Shown here piece after piece: positions 23,522 through 30,349 of a stretch of 48,557 bases of DNA (positions are counted from its first letter, which is position 1; the number at the start of each line of letters is the position of its first letter). This stretch comes from an uncultured Erysipelotrichaceae bacterium. Lineage in GTDB: Bacteria > Bacillota_I > Bacilli_A > RFN20 > CAG-826. The DNA lies in NCBI GenBank assembly GCA_902802355.1, contig CADCLU010000008.1, positions 1 to 48,557 on the forward strand. The letters run 5' to 3'. Both the position numbers and the translations under genes were made by a program. The notes beneath the pieces were generated by a model. The model ran no database searches. It was not told the origin of the DNA and saw only the letters and a list, made by a program, of their open reading frames with translations.

Positions 23522-23559
23522 TGTATCCGCTTACATTTAATAACCTTTATAACTATAAG
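23522..23559 (+). promoter_or_regulatory. Promoter overlapped by cre box, upstream of short-stalk lipoprotein
   Basis: TTACAT (-35, 23531-23536) and TATAAG (-10, 23554-23559) are 17 bases apart. The cre box TGTATCCGCTTACAT (23522-23536), read on the minus strand, matches the consensus fully and covers the -35. This is the same geometry as at the GH3 promoter. Confidence 0.7.
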
Positions 23560-23598
23560 AATGCATTTTGATGCGCAATATCTGATGTTTTATTCTTT

Positions 23599-23679
23599 AT
23601 GAAGAGGATTTTGAAGGGGGAATCTTCTTCATCTAAACCTGAAAACCCCAAAAGAAAGGAACCGCAACTTAATCGTTGC
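23599..23679 (+). promoter_or_regulatory. Structured leader of short-stalk lipoprotein gene
   Basis: A 12-bp stem (ATGAAGAGGATT with AATCTTCTTCAT, one G:U) spans 23599-23632. A second small hairpin, GCAAC/GTTGC (23664-23679), lies between AAAGGA (about 23656-23661) and the ATG at 23690. Folding of the small hairpin would bring that ribosome binding site near the start codon. Confidence 0.45.
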
Positions 23680-23689
23680 AGAAAGATTT

Positions 23690-24418
23690 ATGAAAAAAGT
23701 TAAAATCTTAGCCTCATTAGCTGCCCTTATGACCTTAGGTCTTGCAGCTTGCACCGGCGAAACCACTCCAACCGAGTCCGGAACCGCCGAGGCCACCAGC
23801 CAGGCCGCCAGCCAGGCCGCTTCCAGCAAAGCCGCCAGCCAGGCCGCTTCCTCATCCAAAGCCGCTTCCTCATCCAAAGCCGCCAGCTCCAGATCCACTG
23901 GCCCAGACTACACCCAAGTCATCGCCCGCACCTGGACCGATGGAACTCCAGCCGCCAACAGCGATGGCAAGAACTACATCCCACTCACCGATGCGACCGC
24001 TAACAAAGTCGGCGTCAAGATTAAAATCACCGATTACACCGTCGAAACCGGTGCTGCCGATGGAACTGGCATCGATAGCAATGGCAAAGTTGTCCCACAA
24101 AACGATCACAATGCCATTCTTACTTACAAGATCACTGCTCCAAAAGCTGGCGATTATCAGATGATCATGAGAGCCAAATCCTCGACCTCGAACAACGCTT
24201 TAGAGAAGACCTTGGGTGATAGATATTTTAAAGTTACCCTTAATGGTCAGGCCGTTGATGTTGGCGATGACAGAGTCCCTCTTACCGCGGAAACAGCTGA
24301 TTTCGTTGCTGCCCCAACAATTCATCTTACCGGTAGCGAAGATACCTTCACCTTCACCGCTCCAGACTACCGTCCAGTCTTCGATCTTAATTCCTACATC
24401 ACCTTCTCTGAGCACTAG
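23690..24418 (+). CDS. Lipoprotein with Ser/Ala stalk and carbohydrate-binding-like module
   Basis: A 242-residue lipoprotein (lipobox LAAC near residue 21). A 45-residue stalk of SQAAS/SSKAAS repeats follows. The 160-residue C-terminal domain has the segment AGDYQMIMRAKSSTSNN and DRYFKVTLNGQ, recognisably the same module as in the proteins at 14539 and 27161 (there VYxxAxxSSGNA and YxxKVDxG). No enzyme motif was seen. The leader is long and structured, and the promoter carries a cre box, so expression should fall with glucose. Likely a surface sugar-binding protein. The ATG was chosen because the signal peptide starts there; its Shine-Dalgarno is displaced. Confidence 0.75.
   Translation: MKKVKILASLAALMTLGLAACTGETTPTESGTAEATSQAASQAASSKAASQAASSSKAASSSKAASSRSTGPDYTQVIARTWTDGTPAANSDGKNYIPLTDATANKVGVKIKITDYTVETGAADGTGIDSNGKVVPQNDHNAILTYKITAPKAGDYQMIMRAKSSTSNNALEKTLGDRYFKVTLNGQAVDVGDDRVPLTAETADFVAAPTIHLTGSEDTFTFTAPDYRPVFDLNSYITFSEH
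23790..23885 (+). repeat. Tandem repeats coding for the Ser/Ala stalk
   Basis: In-frame 12-bp (GCCAGCCAGGCC-like) and 18-bp (GCTTCCTCATCCAAAGCC-like) units recur, the latter twice in succession. They encode QAAS and SSKAAS and could vary in number between strains. Confidence 0.6.
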
Positions 24419-24443
24419 TCCTTAGTTAACAGTTGATATCCTA

Positions 24444-24471
24444 AGCCTCTCCGAAAAGGAGGGGCTTTTTC
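24444..24471 (+). terminator. Terminator of short-stalk lipoprotein gene
   Basis: AGCCTCTCC and GGAGGGGCT form a 9-bp stem (one G:U) around GAAAA, followed by T5. Confidence 0.9.
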
Positions 24472-24481
24472 TTACGAAAAC

Positions 24482-24510
24482 TTGAACAAATTGTGAAATA
24501 GGCACAATAT
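24482..24510 (+). promoter_or_regulatory. Promoter ending 6 bases before the start codon
   Basis: TTGAAC (24482-24487) and CAATAT (24505-24510) are 17 bases apart. The ATG at 24517 follows after six bases with no room for a Shine-Dalgarno, so this is the best-formed leaderless candidate in the window. Confidence 0.55.
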
Positions 24511-24516
24511 TAACCC

Positions 24517-25170
24517 ATGAGGAAAAACACGGACAACGTATCCCTTTTCATCAAAGTCCTTGGCGATGTGTTTTTGATACTCGCCCTTTTCGTTGGAATT
24601 CTTTATGTTCTTGCCGGTGTTTTCTCCAACATGAAAAACCTCAATCCAACCGATTTCTTCGCTCTACCTGAGGTGATCGCCATGGGTTCCACTTTTGTGG
24701 TGGGAACGGCTGCTTGCCTCTTCCTTATCTTCACCGGTCAGAAGAAGTTCCTCCCAATCGCTTTCTTAGTCTCTAGTGGTTTGTCTCTTGCTTTCCTTCT
24801 TTATGTCTTCTTCGTCCTCGCTGCGAAGATGAATGTAGGGGGAAATGAGACTTTCTTCACATCTATAAAGTTCGCTTCGACGTTCTTCCTCTTATTCGTC
24901 GCTGTCATGGTCGTCTTCTCTAGCGTCATCCCAGCCATCTTCCTTAGGAAGAATTACTTCAACCCTCTCCTTCATTCGATCGCCTATATTGTTGAAGCTT
25001 TGCTTTGGGTCGTCATCTTCATCCTTATGATCGGCAGGGTTTCCCCAATAACCGGATTCCTTGTCATGTCCTTTATCTTCCTTAGAAGCGGCCTCTACTG
25101 GTGGCTCCTCGAACTAAGAGACGAAAAGAAAAGGAAAAAGAAGAAAACCATCTCAAGCGAAGGAAGGTGA
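24517..25170 (+). CDS. Six-segment integral membrane protein
   Basis: A 217-residue protein with hydrophobic stretches near residues 11-36, 51-71, 77-101, 112-137, 143-168 and 175-192. It ends in a highly basic cytoplasmic tail (DEKKRKKKK). No family was recognised. It is preceded by a promoter only six bases from the ATG and no ribosome binding site. The acyltransferase gene follows after 38 bases. A transport or envelope role is possible, but nothing in the sequence proves one. Confidence 0.7.
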   Translation: MRKNTDNVSLFIKVLGDVFLILALFVGILYVLAGVFSNMKNLNPTDFFALPEVIAMGSTFVVGTAACLFLIFTGQKKFLPIAFLVSSGLSLAFLLYVFFVLAAKMNVGGNETFFTSIKFASTFFLLFVAVMVVFSSVIPAIFLRKNYFNPLLHSIAYIVEALLWVVIFILMIGRVSPITGFLVMSFIFLRSGLYWWLLELRDEKKRKKKKTISSEGR

Positions 25171-25208
25171 CTTCCTTCTTTTTTGAAATGAAGATAGAAT
25201 AGCCGAGT

Positions 25209-26024
25209 ATGTTACCAAAGAAGACGATATATTACAAGGACCTCGTTAACGATGACTTCGCCAACACGGGTTTCGACTATAAACCTCTCCCTGATAACTT
25301 CAAATACTCAACGAGGAACCCTATCGCCAAGTTCTTTGGTTTCATTTTCTATTACGCATTCGGTATCCCGATTCTTTGGATATATGCCAAAATTGCCACG
25401 CATTTTAGGATCATCGGAAAGAAAAAGCTCCGCAAATCCCGCTTAAAAGGCGGTTACTTCATATACGGCAACCACACAAGCGCCTGTGACGCGATGTTCG
25501 TCCCAGCAGGCCTTCTCCCTCCTAAGAGAGTGGCCATCGTCTGCGGTCAGGCAGCTGTGAGCAAAGCCTTCGCCCGTCCTTTTGAGATGGCACTAGGCGC
25601 TCTTCCTCTCCCAGAGACACCAAACCAGAAGAAAGCCTACACTGAGGAGATGGCGAAACGCCTCCATAAAGGCCACGCCATCCTCATCTTCCCAGAAGCT
25701 CATATCTGGCCATATTGCACGATGATCAGGCCTTTCCCCGATACTTCATTCACTTATCCTTCGACACTGAATGCTCCAGTCGTGGCAGTCTGTACGACCT
25801 ATGAAAGAAGGAAGATATGCCCGAATGGCAAACCTCGCGCGGTCATCCATGTCTCTGAGCCTTTCTACCCGGATATGGATAAGCCATTAGGCGAAAGAAC
25901 CCATCTTCTTAGGGAAGCCGTCTACAACTTCATGGTTGAGACGAGCTCCTCTCTTGATAACGTCGAATATTACCGTTATGTCCCATCCAAAGAAGAAGGG
26001 GAGCAAAGCCAAGAAGAGAAGTAG
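25209..26024 (+). CDS. plsC: PlsC-like 1-acyl-glycerol-3-phosphate acyltransferase
   Basis: A 271-residue acyltransferase that would add the second fatty acid to lysophosphatidic acid at the membrane. A hydrophobic segment near residues 42-63 anchors it. The catalytic NHxxxxD motif is GNHTSACDAMF (His89, Asp94), and motif III appears as LIFPEAHIWPY where many members have FPEGT. A later segment (LNAPVVAVCTTYE) fits motif IV. The sequence is close enough for the family, but other PlsC-type acyltransferases (lyso-lipid remodelling) cannot be excluded. There is no Shine-Dalgarno; TAGAAT lies 8 bases before the ATG. A tRNA promoter follows the gene. Confidence 0.82.
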   Translation: MLPKKTIYYKDLVNDDFANTGFDYKPLPDNFKYSTRNPIAKFFGFIFYYAFGIPILWIYAKIATHFRIIGKKKLRKSRLKGGYFIYGNHTSACDAMFVPAGLLPPKRVAIVCGQAAVSKAFARPFEMALGALPLPETPNQKKAYTEEMAKRLHKGHAILIFPEAHIWPYCTMIRPFPDTSFTYPSTLNAPVVAVCTTYERRKICPNGKPRAVIHVSEPFYPDMDKPLGERTHLLREAVYNFMVETSSSLDNVEYYRYVPSKEEGEQSQEEK

Positions 26025-26044
26025 TTTTTGCACTATATTTCCTC

Positions 26045-26073
26045 TTGCAAGTAATCACTCACTTGTGGATAAT
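26045..26073 (+). promoter_or_regulatory. Promoter of tRNA-Asp/tRNA-Phe operon
   Basis: TTGCAA (26045-26050) and GATAAT (26068-26073) are spaced by 17 bases, 17 bases before the tRNA-Asp 5' end. Confidence 0.7.
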
Positions 26074-26090
26074 ATTTAGGCACGCGAAAC

Positions 26091-26167
26091 GGACCATTGG
26101 TGTAGCGGCCTAACATGTCTCCCTGTCACGGAGAAGATCACGAGTTCGAATCTCGTATGGTCCGCCA
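26091..26167 (+). tRNA. tRNA-Asp (GUC)
   Basis: A 77-base cloverleaf. Acceptor GGACCAT pairs with ATGGTCC, the discriminator is G and CCA is encoded. The anticodon loop reads CUGUCAC with stem UCUCC/GGAGA, and the T-arm is ACGAG/CUCGU. It is followed by tRNA-Phe after 18 bases, so both are likely processed from one transcript. Confidence 0.95.
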
Positions 26168-26185
26168 ATAAGTGTGCTGATAGAT

Positions 26186-26261
26186 GGGCCGGTAGCTCAG
26201 CTGGTAGAGCAAAGGACTGAAAATCCTTGTGTCGGCGGTTCAACTCCGCCTTGGCCCACCA
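26186..26261 (+). tRNA. tRNA-Phe (GAA)
   Basis: A 76-base cloverleaf. Acceptor GGGCCGG pairs with TTGGCCC (two G:U), the discriminator is A and CCA is encoded. The anticodon loop is CUGAAAA with stem AAGGA/UCCUU, and the T-arm is GGCGG/CCGCC. Confidence 0.95.
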
Positions 26262-26271
26262 TCTAGAAAAC

Positions 26272-26302
26272 AATCCGAATCAAAAAAGGTTCGGATTTTT
26301 TT
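26272..26302 (+). terminator. Terminator of tRNA operon
   Basis: AATCCGAA and TTCGGATT form a perfect 8-bp stem around ten bases, followed by T-rich sequence. Confidence 0.9.
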
Positions 26303-26333
26303 GTTTTTCGCACTATATGATAAGTGGAGGTTA

Positions 26334-26425
26334 TGGTACCTGGTTATCTGGATATAGTACCAATTATGAATAAGTACGTATTATTGTACCTATGTACTTG
26401 ATAGCGTACATATTCCATGTATACT
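26334..26425 (+). promoter_or_regulatory. YefM-YoeB promoter with repeated GTAC operators
   Basis: Six GTAC-centred half-palindromes (GGTACC, AGTACC, AGTACG, TGTACC, TGTACT, CGTACA) occur in about 75 bases. YefM-family repressors bind TGTACA-type palindromes. The promoter is TTGATA (26398-26403), 16 bases, TATACT (26420-26425), with the last operators inside it. This fits autoregulation by the antitoxin and the complex. Confidence 0.65.
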
Positions 26426-26444
26426 TTATTTGGAGGTACTTTTT

Positions 26445-26696
26445 ATGGCCACAATGAATGCATCAATCCTTAGAAAGAATCTATTTGGTTCATTAGAGAA
26501 CGTTGTTGAATATAACGACTCAATCACCGTCAGCACGAAAAAAGGCAATGCTGTTATCATCTCAGAGGAAGAATACAACGCCATGCGCGAAACGATTTAC
26601 ATTACTTCCCAAAAAGGCCTCTTAAAGAGAATTAAAGAAGGCGAGAAGGAAGATATCTCTTCTATGAAGGTCTATAACCCAAACGAGGAGTGGTAA
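26445..26696 (+). CDS. yefM: YefM/Phd-family antitoxin
   Basis: An 83-residue protein. The N-terminal part (MNASILRKNLFGSLENVVEYNDSITVSTKKGNAVIISEEEYNAM, in segments) is the Phd/YefM DNA-binding and dimer fold. The C-terminal tail is the flexible toxin-binding region. It should neutralise the YoeB toxin and repress its own operon. The ATG at 26445 has TGGAGGT seven bases upstream; an in-frame GTG or TTG further up would lack it. The toxin gene starts three bases after its stop, the usual order for this pair. Confidence 0.9.
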   Translation: MATMNASILRKNLFGSLENVVEYNDSITVSTKKGNAVIISEEEYNAMRETIYITSQKGLLKRIKEGEKEDISSMKVYNPNEEW

Positions 26697-26699
26697 CCA

Positions 26700-26963
26700 A
26701 TGTGGGAGTTACGCTTTACAAAAAACGCGGAGAAAGATAAGGAAAACATAAAAAGGGCGGGGTTGACGCCCAAAGTGAAAAAACTCCTTAACTTAATTGC
26801 CGAAGATCCATATCGCTTTCCGCCGTCTTTCGAAAAACTCGTAGGAGATTTGCAAGGCTATTATTCAAGGAGAATCAATATTCAACATCGACTTGTCTAT
26901 CGCGTTTTAGAGGATGTCCATATCGTTATTGTCCACTCAATGTGGTCGCATTATGACGAGTAA
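26700..26963 (+). CDS. yoeB: YoeB/Txe-family mRNA endonuclease toxin
   Basis: An 87-residue RelE-superfamily toxin that cuts mRNA in the ribosomal A site. Recognisable features are the WELRFTKNAEKDKE start, the central RRINIQHRLVYRV strand and the YoeB-specific end IVHSMWSHYDE, with the catalytic His-Tyr near the C-terminus. Length fits the family (84-90). GAGGAG lies in the end of the antitoxin gene and the ATG follows it by a few bases, so translation is coupled. All core residues are present, so the toxin is probably active. A terminator follows at 26981. Confidence 0.93.
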   Translation: MWELRFTKNAEKDKENIKRAGLTPKVKKLLNLIAEDPYRFPPSFEKLVGDLQGYYSRRINIQHRLVYRVLEDVHIVIVHSMWSHYDE

Positions 26964-26980
26964 ACCTATTTAAAATGAAG

Positions 26981-27012
26981 AAGGGTCCGTCGCCGATGGG
27001 CCTTTTCTTTTT
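26981..27012 (+). terminator. Terminator of YefM-YoeB operon
   Basis: AAGGGTCC and GGGCCTT form a short stem with one bulged G, followed by a T-rich run. Confidence 0.75.
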
Positions 27013-27031
27013 TGATATTTCGTCCAAATAA

Positions 27032-27060
27032 TTGCTAACCGTATATCAATAAGGTAATAT
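27032..27060 (+). promoter_or_regulatory. Promoter of phosphatase lipoprotein 2
   Basis: TTGCTA (27032-27037) and TAATAT (27055-27060) are 17 bases apart. An AT palindrome, TAATATTT/AAATATTA (27055-27072), overlaps the -10. The leader to the ATG at 27161 is about 94 bases. Confidence 0.6.
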
Positions 27061-27084
27061 TTAAAAATATTAAGCGTTTGATTT

Positions 27085-27164
27085 TATGAACTTCCGTTTC
27101 ATAGAACGCACCCATTCAGAAAGGAAAAGTAGTGGTTTTAATTAGCCACGAAAAACAAAGATGA
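27085..27164 (+). promoter_or_regulatory. Leader with dyad and possible 10-codon leader peptide
   Basis: A dyad TATGAA/TTCATA spans 27085-27103. AAAGGA sits at about 27120-27125, 35 bases before the gene's ATG, with a hairpin GTGGT/GCCAC (27132-27149) in between. From GTG at 27132 a frame of ten codons runs to a TGA that overlaps the ATG (ATGA), so the ribosome binding site may serve a coupled leader peptide. Confidence 0.4.
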
Positions 27165-29428
27165 ATAAGAAAACCTTATTGGTCTCCATCCTCTCCTTAG
27201 GCATGCTTACCGCCTGTGGTTTCAACCTCGGAGGAAACTCAGGCAAAGAAAGCACCCCAATTTCCGGCGAGTCATCATTACCTGAGACTAGCGGGGAAGA
27301 AGGAACTTCGGAGGGAGGAGAAAGCACCCCAGTCACCTCTTCTGGCGCCTCGGCGGGCACCTCTGTCGTGACCTCTCAGCCAGCCGGCAACGGCTTCGTG
27401 ATCACCACCGATCTCAATGCCGCTCAGGAAATCCACACAACCGCTCAGAAGACCTATCTCGAATACTCTGGCGACTATGTGAACTACCCAGTTTCTTCTC
27501 TCCCATCCGGAAGAGAATGGAATAGCGATCCTCTCCCAGCTAAGCTTGCTTGGGAATATACCGCCCCAGAAGGAAAGACCGTTCATAAATACGCCGTGAC
27601 CTTTGGTCAGAAGAGCGATCTCAGCGATGGTTTCCGCGTCGAAGGAAGCATCAACAAAACCATTAACCTTCAGAATGTTTTCCTTGGCAAAAACTACTTC
27701 AAAGTCATCGCAAAGCTCTCTGACAATACTGAAATTGAATCCGACATCATGTCCTTCAACGTGACCACTCAGGCTCCACGTAACATCAAGATCGATGGCA
27801 TGACCAACTGCCGTGATATGGGTGGAAGAACCACCGTCGGCGGTGGCAAGGTCAAACAAGGAATGATCTATAGAACCTCCGGCGTTAAAGGCGGCAACCC
27901 TGCTAATGTCACGTCTGCCGGCATCAGCGAGATGAAGAATCATCTCAAGGTTAAAACTGAGATCAACGTCGCCGATAATACCGGCGTCAACGGAACCGGC
28001 AATGGCTGGGACGTCATCAACCATATGATGGACTATGATTCCGCTAACCAAACCCATCATCACCTTTCGAGAAACGCTGAATCCGTGAAGGCTTTCTTCA
28101 AGACCATCTCTGATCCAAGCAAATACCCAGTCTTCTTCCATTGCCGTATCGGCACCGACAGAACTGGCTTATGCGCCAACCTTCTTGGTGGCCTTCTTGG
28201 TGTCTCCAAGAATGAGCTCTATCAGGACTACCTTTTCTCGAACTTCGGCAACATCGAGGGACAAAGAGTCGTTGGTCCTTCCGCTGGCCAAGACAACATC
28301 GAGAACTACATGAACGAGATCGATGCCATGCCAGGCGCCACCTTCGCCAACAAGACCTACAACACCCTTCTTGCTATCGGCGTTGAAAGAAGCACCCTTG
28401 ATTCCGTCATCTCCATCCTTACCGAAGGTAATACCGTTCCAGGAAACAACAACGGACAGCTTATCGGAAAAGGCACCAGCCTTACGGGCACCGGTGTCAC
28501 GATGTCCACTTCGAGCTCAAACGCTCACCCAGAGCAGTACTACGTTCTCAATTCTTCCTCGAAAGTCGTCACCTATAACTTCACGACCACTGAGACAATG
28601 AACGCCGTCATCACCGCTTACCTTGGCAGTGGAACCGGTGGAAGCACCACTCTCAGCAGCGCTCTCGACGTCAAAGTCGACGGCACTTCCTTAACTCTTC
28701 CATCCAAGAGCTTCAAAGACGCTGGATTTGGCACCCTTAAAGGAAGAACCTGCTATTACGTCAATCAGATGGGCGAAGTCAGCAACCTTGCCGCTGGCGC
28801 CCATACCCTTACCATTCAGACCAAAGGCAGCAGTTCCATCAACGTCGGCGCTCTTGGTGTCTTCAACAAGGGAACTTCCAGCTCCAGCGGAAGCGGCAGT
28901 GACCCAGTCACTCCTCCAGCCCACACCCATAGCATCGTCACTGCTGAGACCAAGAATGCTGGCAATGATCTCTACAACATCTCTTGCTCCTGTGGCGAAA
29001 TCTCTGGTGGCGAGCTTAAGTTCGACAGCAGCAAAACCGTCACTTCTGGAAAGTGGGATGGCGACAAACTCAAAGGCGACCTCTCCTTCAATATCGCTGG
29101 AATCGCCGCTGGAACCTATGATGTCTATATGAAAGCTGGTTACTCTAGTGGTAACGCTACCAAAACCTTCATCAACACCAGTTCCTCTGCAACTCAGGCA
29201 TCCCGTTATGCCTTCAAAGTCGATGAAGGTAGTCTCGTTGCCATTACCAACACCTCTTCCTATCAGGATTTAGGTTTTGGCGAAGGTGCTTCTAGCGCAG
29301 CCTTCTCTAATGCCGCGTTATGCAATATCACCATCCCTGAAGGTGCTTCCATGTTCAAGATGACCTTCAATTCACCAGATGGTTATAGCGTTTACGCTAA
29401 AGGCATTCGCCTAGTCAAAACCGCCTAA
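27161..29428 (+). CDS. Lipoprotein tyrosine phosphatase (Y_phosphatase3-like) 2, with C-terminal CBM-like module
   Basis: A 755-residue lipoprotein (lipobox LTAC near residue 18) with a Gly/Ser/Glu-rich stalk. It repeats the layout of the gene at 12593: a fibronectin III-like region (about 90-200), a phosphatase domain with NIKIDGMTNCRDMGG, and the P-loop FHCRIGTDRTG with Cys328 and Arg334. DNA identity around the P-loop is high between the two genes. A beta-rich module follows. Then comes an extra C-terminal part, beginning AHTHSIVTAE and CSCGE and including GTYDVYMKAGYSSGNA and YAKGIRLVKTA, which is shared with the proteins at 14539 and 23690. The enzyme is predicted to act outside the cell; substrate unknown. 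The stalk and CBM-like part suggest it is held near glycans. Confidence 0.85.
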   Translation: MNKKTLLVSILSLGMLTACGFNLGGNSGKESTPISGESSLPETSGEEGTSEGGESTPVTSSGASAGTSVVTSQPAGNGFVITTDLNAAQEIHTTAQKTYLEYSGDYVNYPVSSLPSGREWNSDPLPAKLAWEYTAPEGKTVHKYAVTFGQKSDLSDGFRVEGSINKTINLQNVFLGKNYFKVIAKLSDNTEIESDIMSFNVTTQAPRNIKIDGMTNCRDMGGRTTVGGGKVKQGMIYRTSGVKGGNPANVTSAGISEMKNHLKVKTEINVADNTGVNGTGNGWDVINHMMDYDSANQTHHHLSRNAESVKAFFKTISDPSKYPVFFHCRIGTDRTGLCANLLGGLLGVSKNELYQDYLFSNFGNIEGQRVVGPSAGQDNIENYMNEIDAMPGATFANKTYNTLLAIGVERSTLDSVISILTEGNTVPGNNNGQLIGKGTSLTGTGVTMSTSSSNAHPEQYYVLNSSSKVVTYNFTTTETMNAVITAYLGSGTGGSTTLSSALDVKVDGTSLTLPSKSFKDAGFGTLKGRTCYYVNQMGEVSNLAAGAHTLTIQTKGSSSINVGALGVFNKGTSSSSGSGSDPVTPPAHTHSIVTAETKNAGNDLYNISCSCGEISGGELKFDSSKTVTSGKWDGDKLKGDLSFNIAGIAAGTYDVYMKAGYSSGNATKTFINTSSSATQASRYAFKVDEGSLVAITNTSSYQDLGFGEGASSAAFSNAALCNITIPEGASMFKMTFNSPDGYSVYAKGIRLVKTA

Positions 29429-29446
29429 GTAAGTAATCACAAAACT

Positions 29447-29478
29447 AAACCAAGCCAAATCGGCTTGGTTTTCTTTTT
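29447..29478 (+). terminator. Terminator of phosphatase lipoprotein 2
   Basis: AAACCAAGCC and GGCTTGGTTT form a perfect 10-bp stem around AAATC, followed by TCTTTTT. Confidence 0.92.
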
Positions 29479-29496
29479 ATGCTCACCCCAATCATT

Positions 29497-29502
29497 TATA
29501 AT
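29497..29502 (+). promoter_or_regulatory. -10 box of truB, 7 bases before the start codon
   Basis: A perfect TATAAT is followed by seven bases and ATG (29510). No Shine-Dalgarno is present. This is the same arrangement as at cls. The -35 region is T-rich but not a good match. Confidence 0.55.
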
Positions 29503-29509
29503 GATTCTT

Positions 29510-30349
29510 ATGTTAGACGGAATATTCCTCATCGACAAAGAAGCGGGCATGACCTCCCGTAAAGTGGACAATATCCTCGGCAAAAGATATGGCACACATG
29601 CGGTAGGGCACCTCGGTACCTTAGATCCTTTTGCCACAGGTCTTTTGGTTGTCGCGATCAACAAAGGGACAAAGCTTCTTACATACCTTAATGATGGGGA
29701 TAAGACCTATGAAGCCACTCTTCTATTAGGCGAGAAAACGTCCACAGGGGATTTGGAAGGGGAAGTCATCGAAAAGAAGGACGTCCCTAACATCTCCAAA
29801 GAGAAATTGGATGAGGTTTTGCACTTATTTTTGGGAAATTCCCAGCAAATCCCTCCTAAATTCAGTGCGATCAAAGTAAACGGAGTTCCTCTATATAAGT
29901 CCGCAAGACAAGGCAAAGAAGTGGAAGTCAAACCACGTGACATAACCATCTATTCCTTAGAAGGAACTATTGAAGGCAAAACCATCCATCTCAAAGCGAA
30001 AGTCTCCAAAGGAACCTATATCAGAACCTTAGGGGAAGATATCGCAGAGAAGCTAGGAACAGTAGGGCACCTCACAGCCTTAAGAAGAACCTCCATCGGA
30101 GATCTCTCGGTTAACGAAGCCAAGAAGATCGATGACCTCAAAGACGAGGACATCACAAGCGGAATCTCCCTCATTGATCTCCCACATATCGAATTAACCG
30201 AGGAAGAGGAATGGAAAGCCAAGAACGGCCAGACTCTTTCCTTTAACGTCAAAGAAGACAAGGTTTTGCTTATTAAAAGCAATTCCCTTATTGCGGTTTA
30301 TAAACGCAAAAACGAAAATACCTTTGTTCCTGAAAGGGGGCTTTTCTAG
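29510..30349 (+). CDS. truB: tRNA pseudouridine synthase B
   Basis: A 279-residue enzyme that converts U55 of the T-loop of tRNAs to pseudouridine. The signature GHLGTLDPFATGLL holds catalytic Asp39, and the N-terminal LDGIFLIDKEAGMTSRKV is the usual TruB start. The KVSKGTYIRTLGEDIAE and LRRTSIGDLS blocks also fit, and the C-terminal PUA-like part is short. The start at 29510 was chosen by family alignment and because a TATAAT lies seven bases upstream; an earlier in-frame start would fall in the preceding terminator. It overlaps ribF by one base, giving the classic truB-ribF pair. Confidence 0.95.
   Translation: MLDGIFLIDKEAGMTSRKVDNILGKRYGTHAVGHLGTLDPFATGLLVVAINKGTKLLTYLNDGDKTYEATLLLGEKTSTGDLEGEVIEKKDVPNISKEKLDEVLHLFLGNSQQIPPKFSAIKVNGVPLYKSARQGKEVEVKPRDITIYSLEGTIEGKTIHLKAKVSKGTYIRTLGEDIAEKLGTVGHLTALRRTSIGDLSVNEAKKIDDLKDEDITSGISLIDLPHIELTEEEEWKAKNGQTLSFNVKEDKVLLIKSNSLIAVYKRKNENTFVPERGLF

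Noticed and set aside
27070-27085. cre box before phosphatase lipoprotein 2 (TTAAGCGTTTGAT)
   Set aside because: Three mismatches to the fixed positions of the consensus.
27278-28141. 287-codon minus-strand frame inside phosphatase lipoprotein 2
   Set aside because: Antisense shadow of a well-supported gene with the same codon bias; composition is not protein-like.
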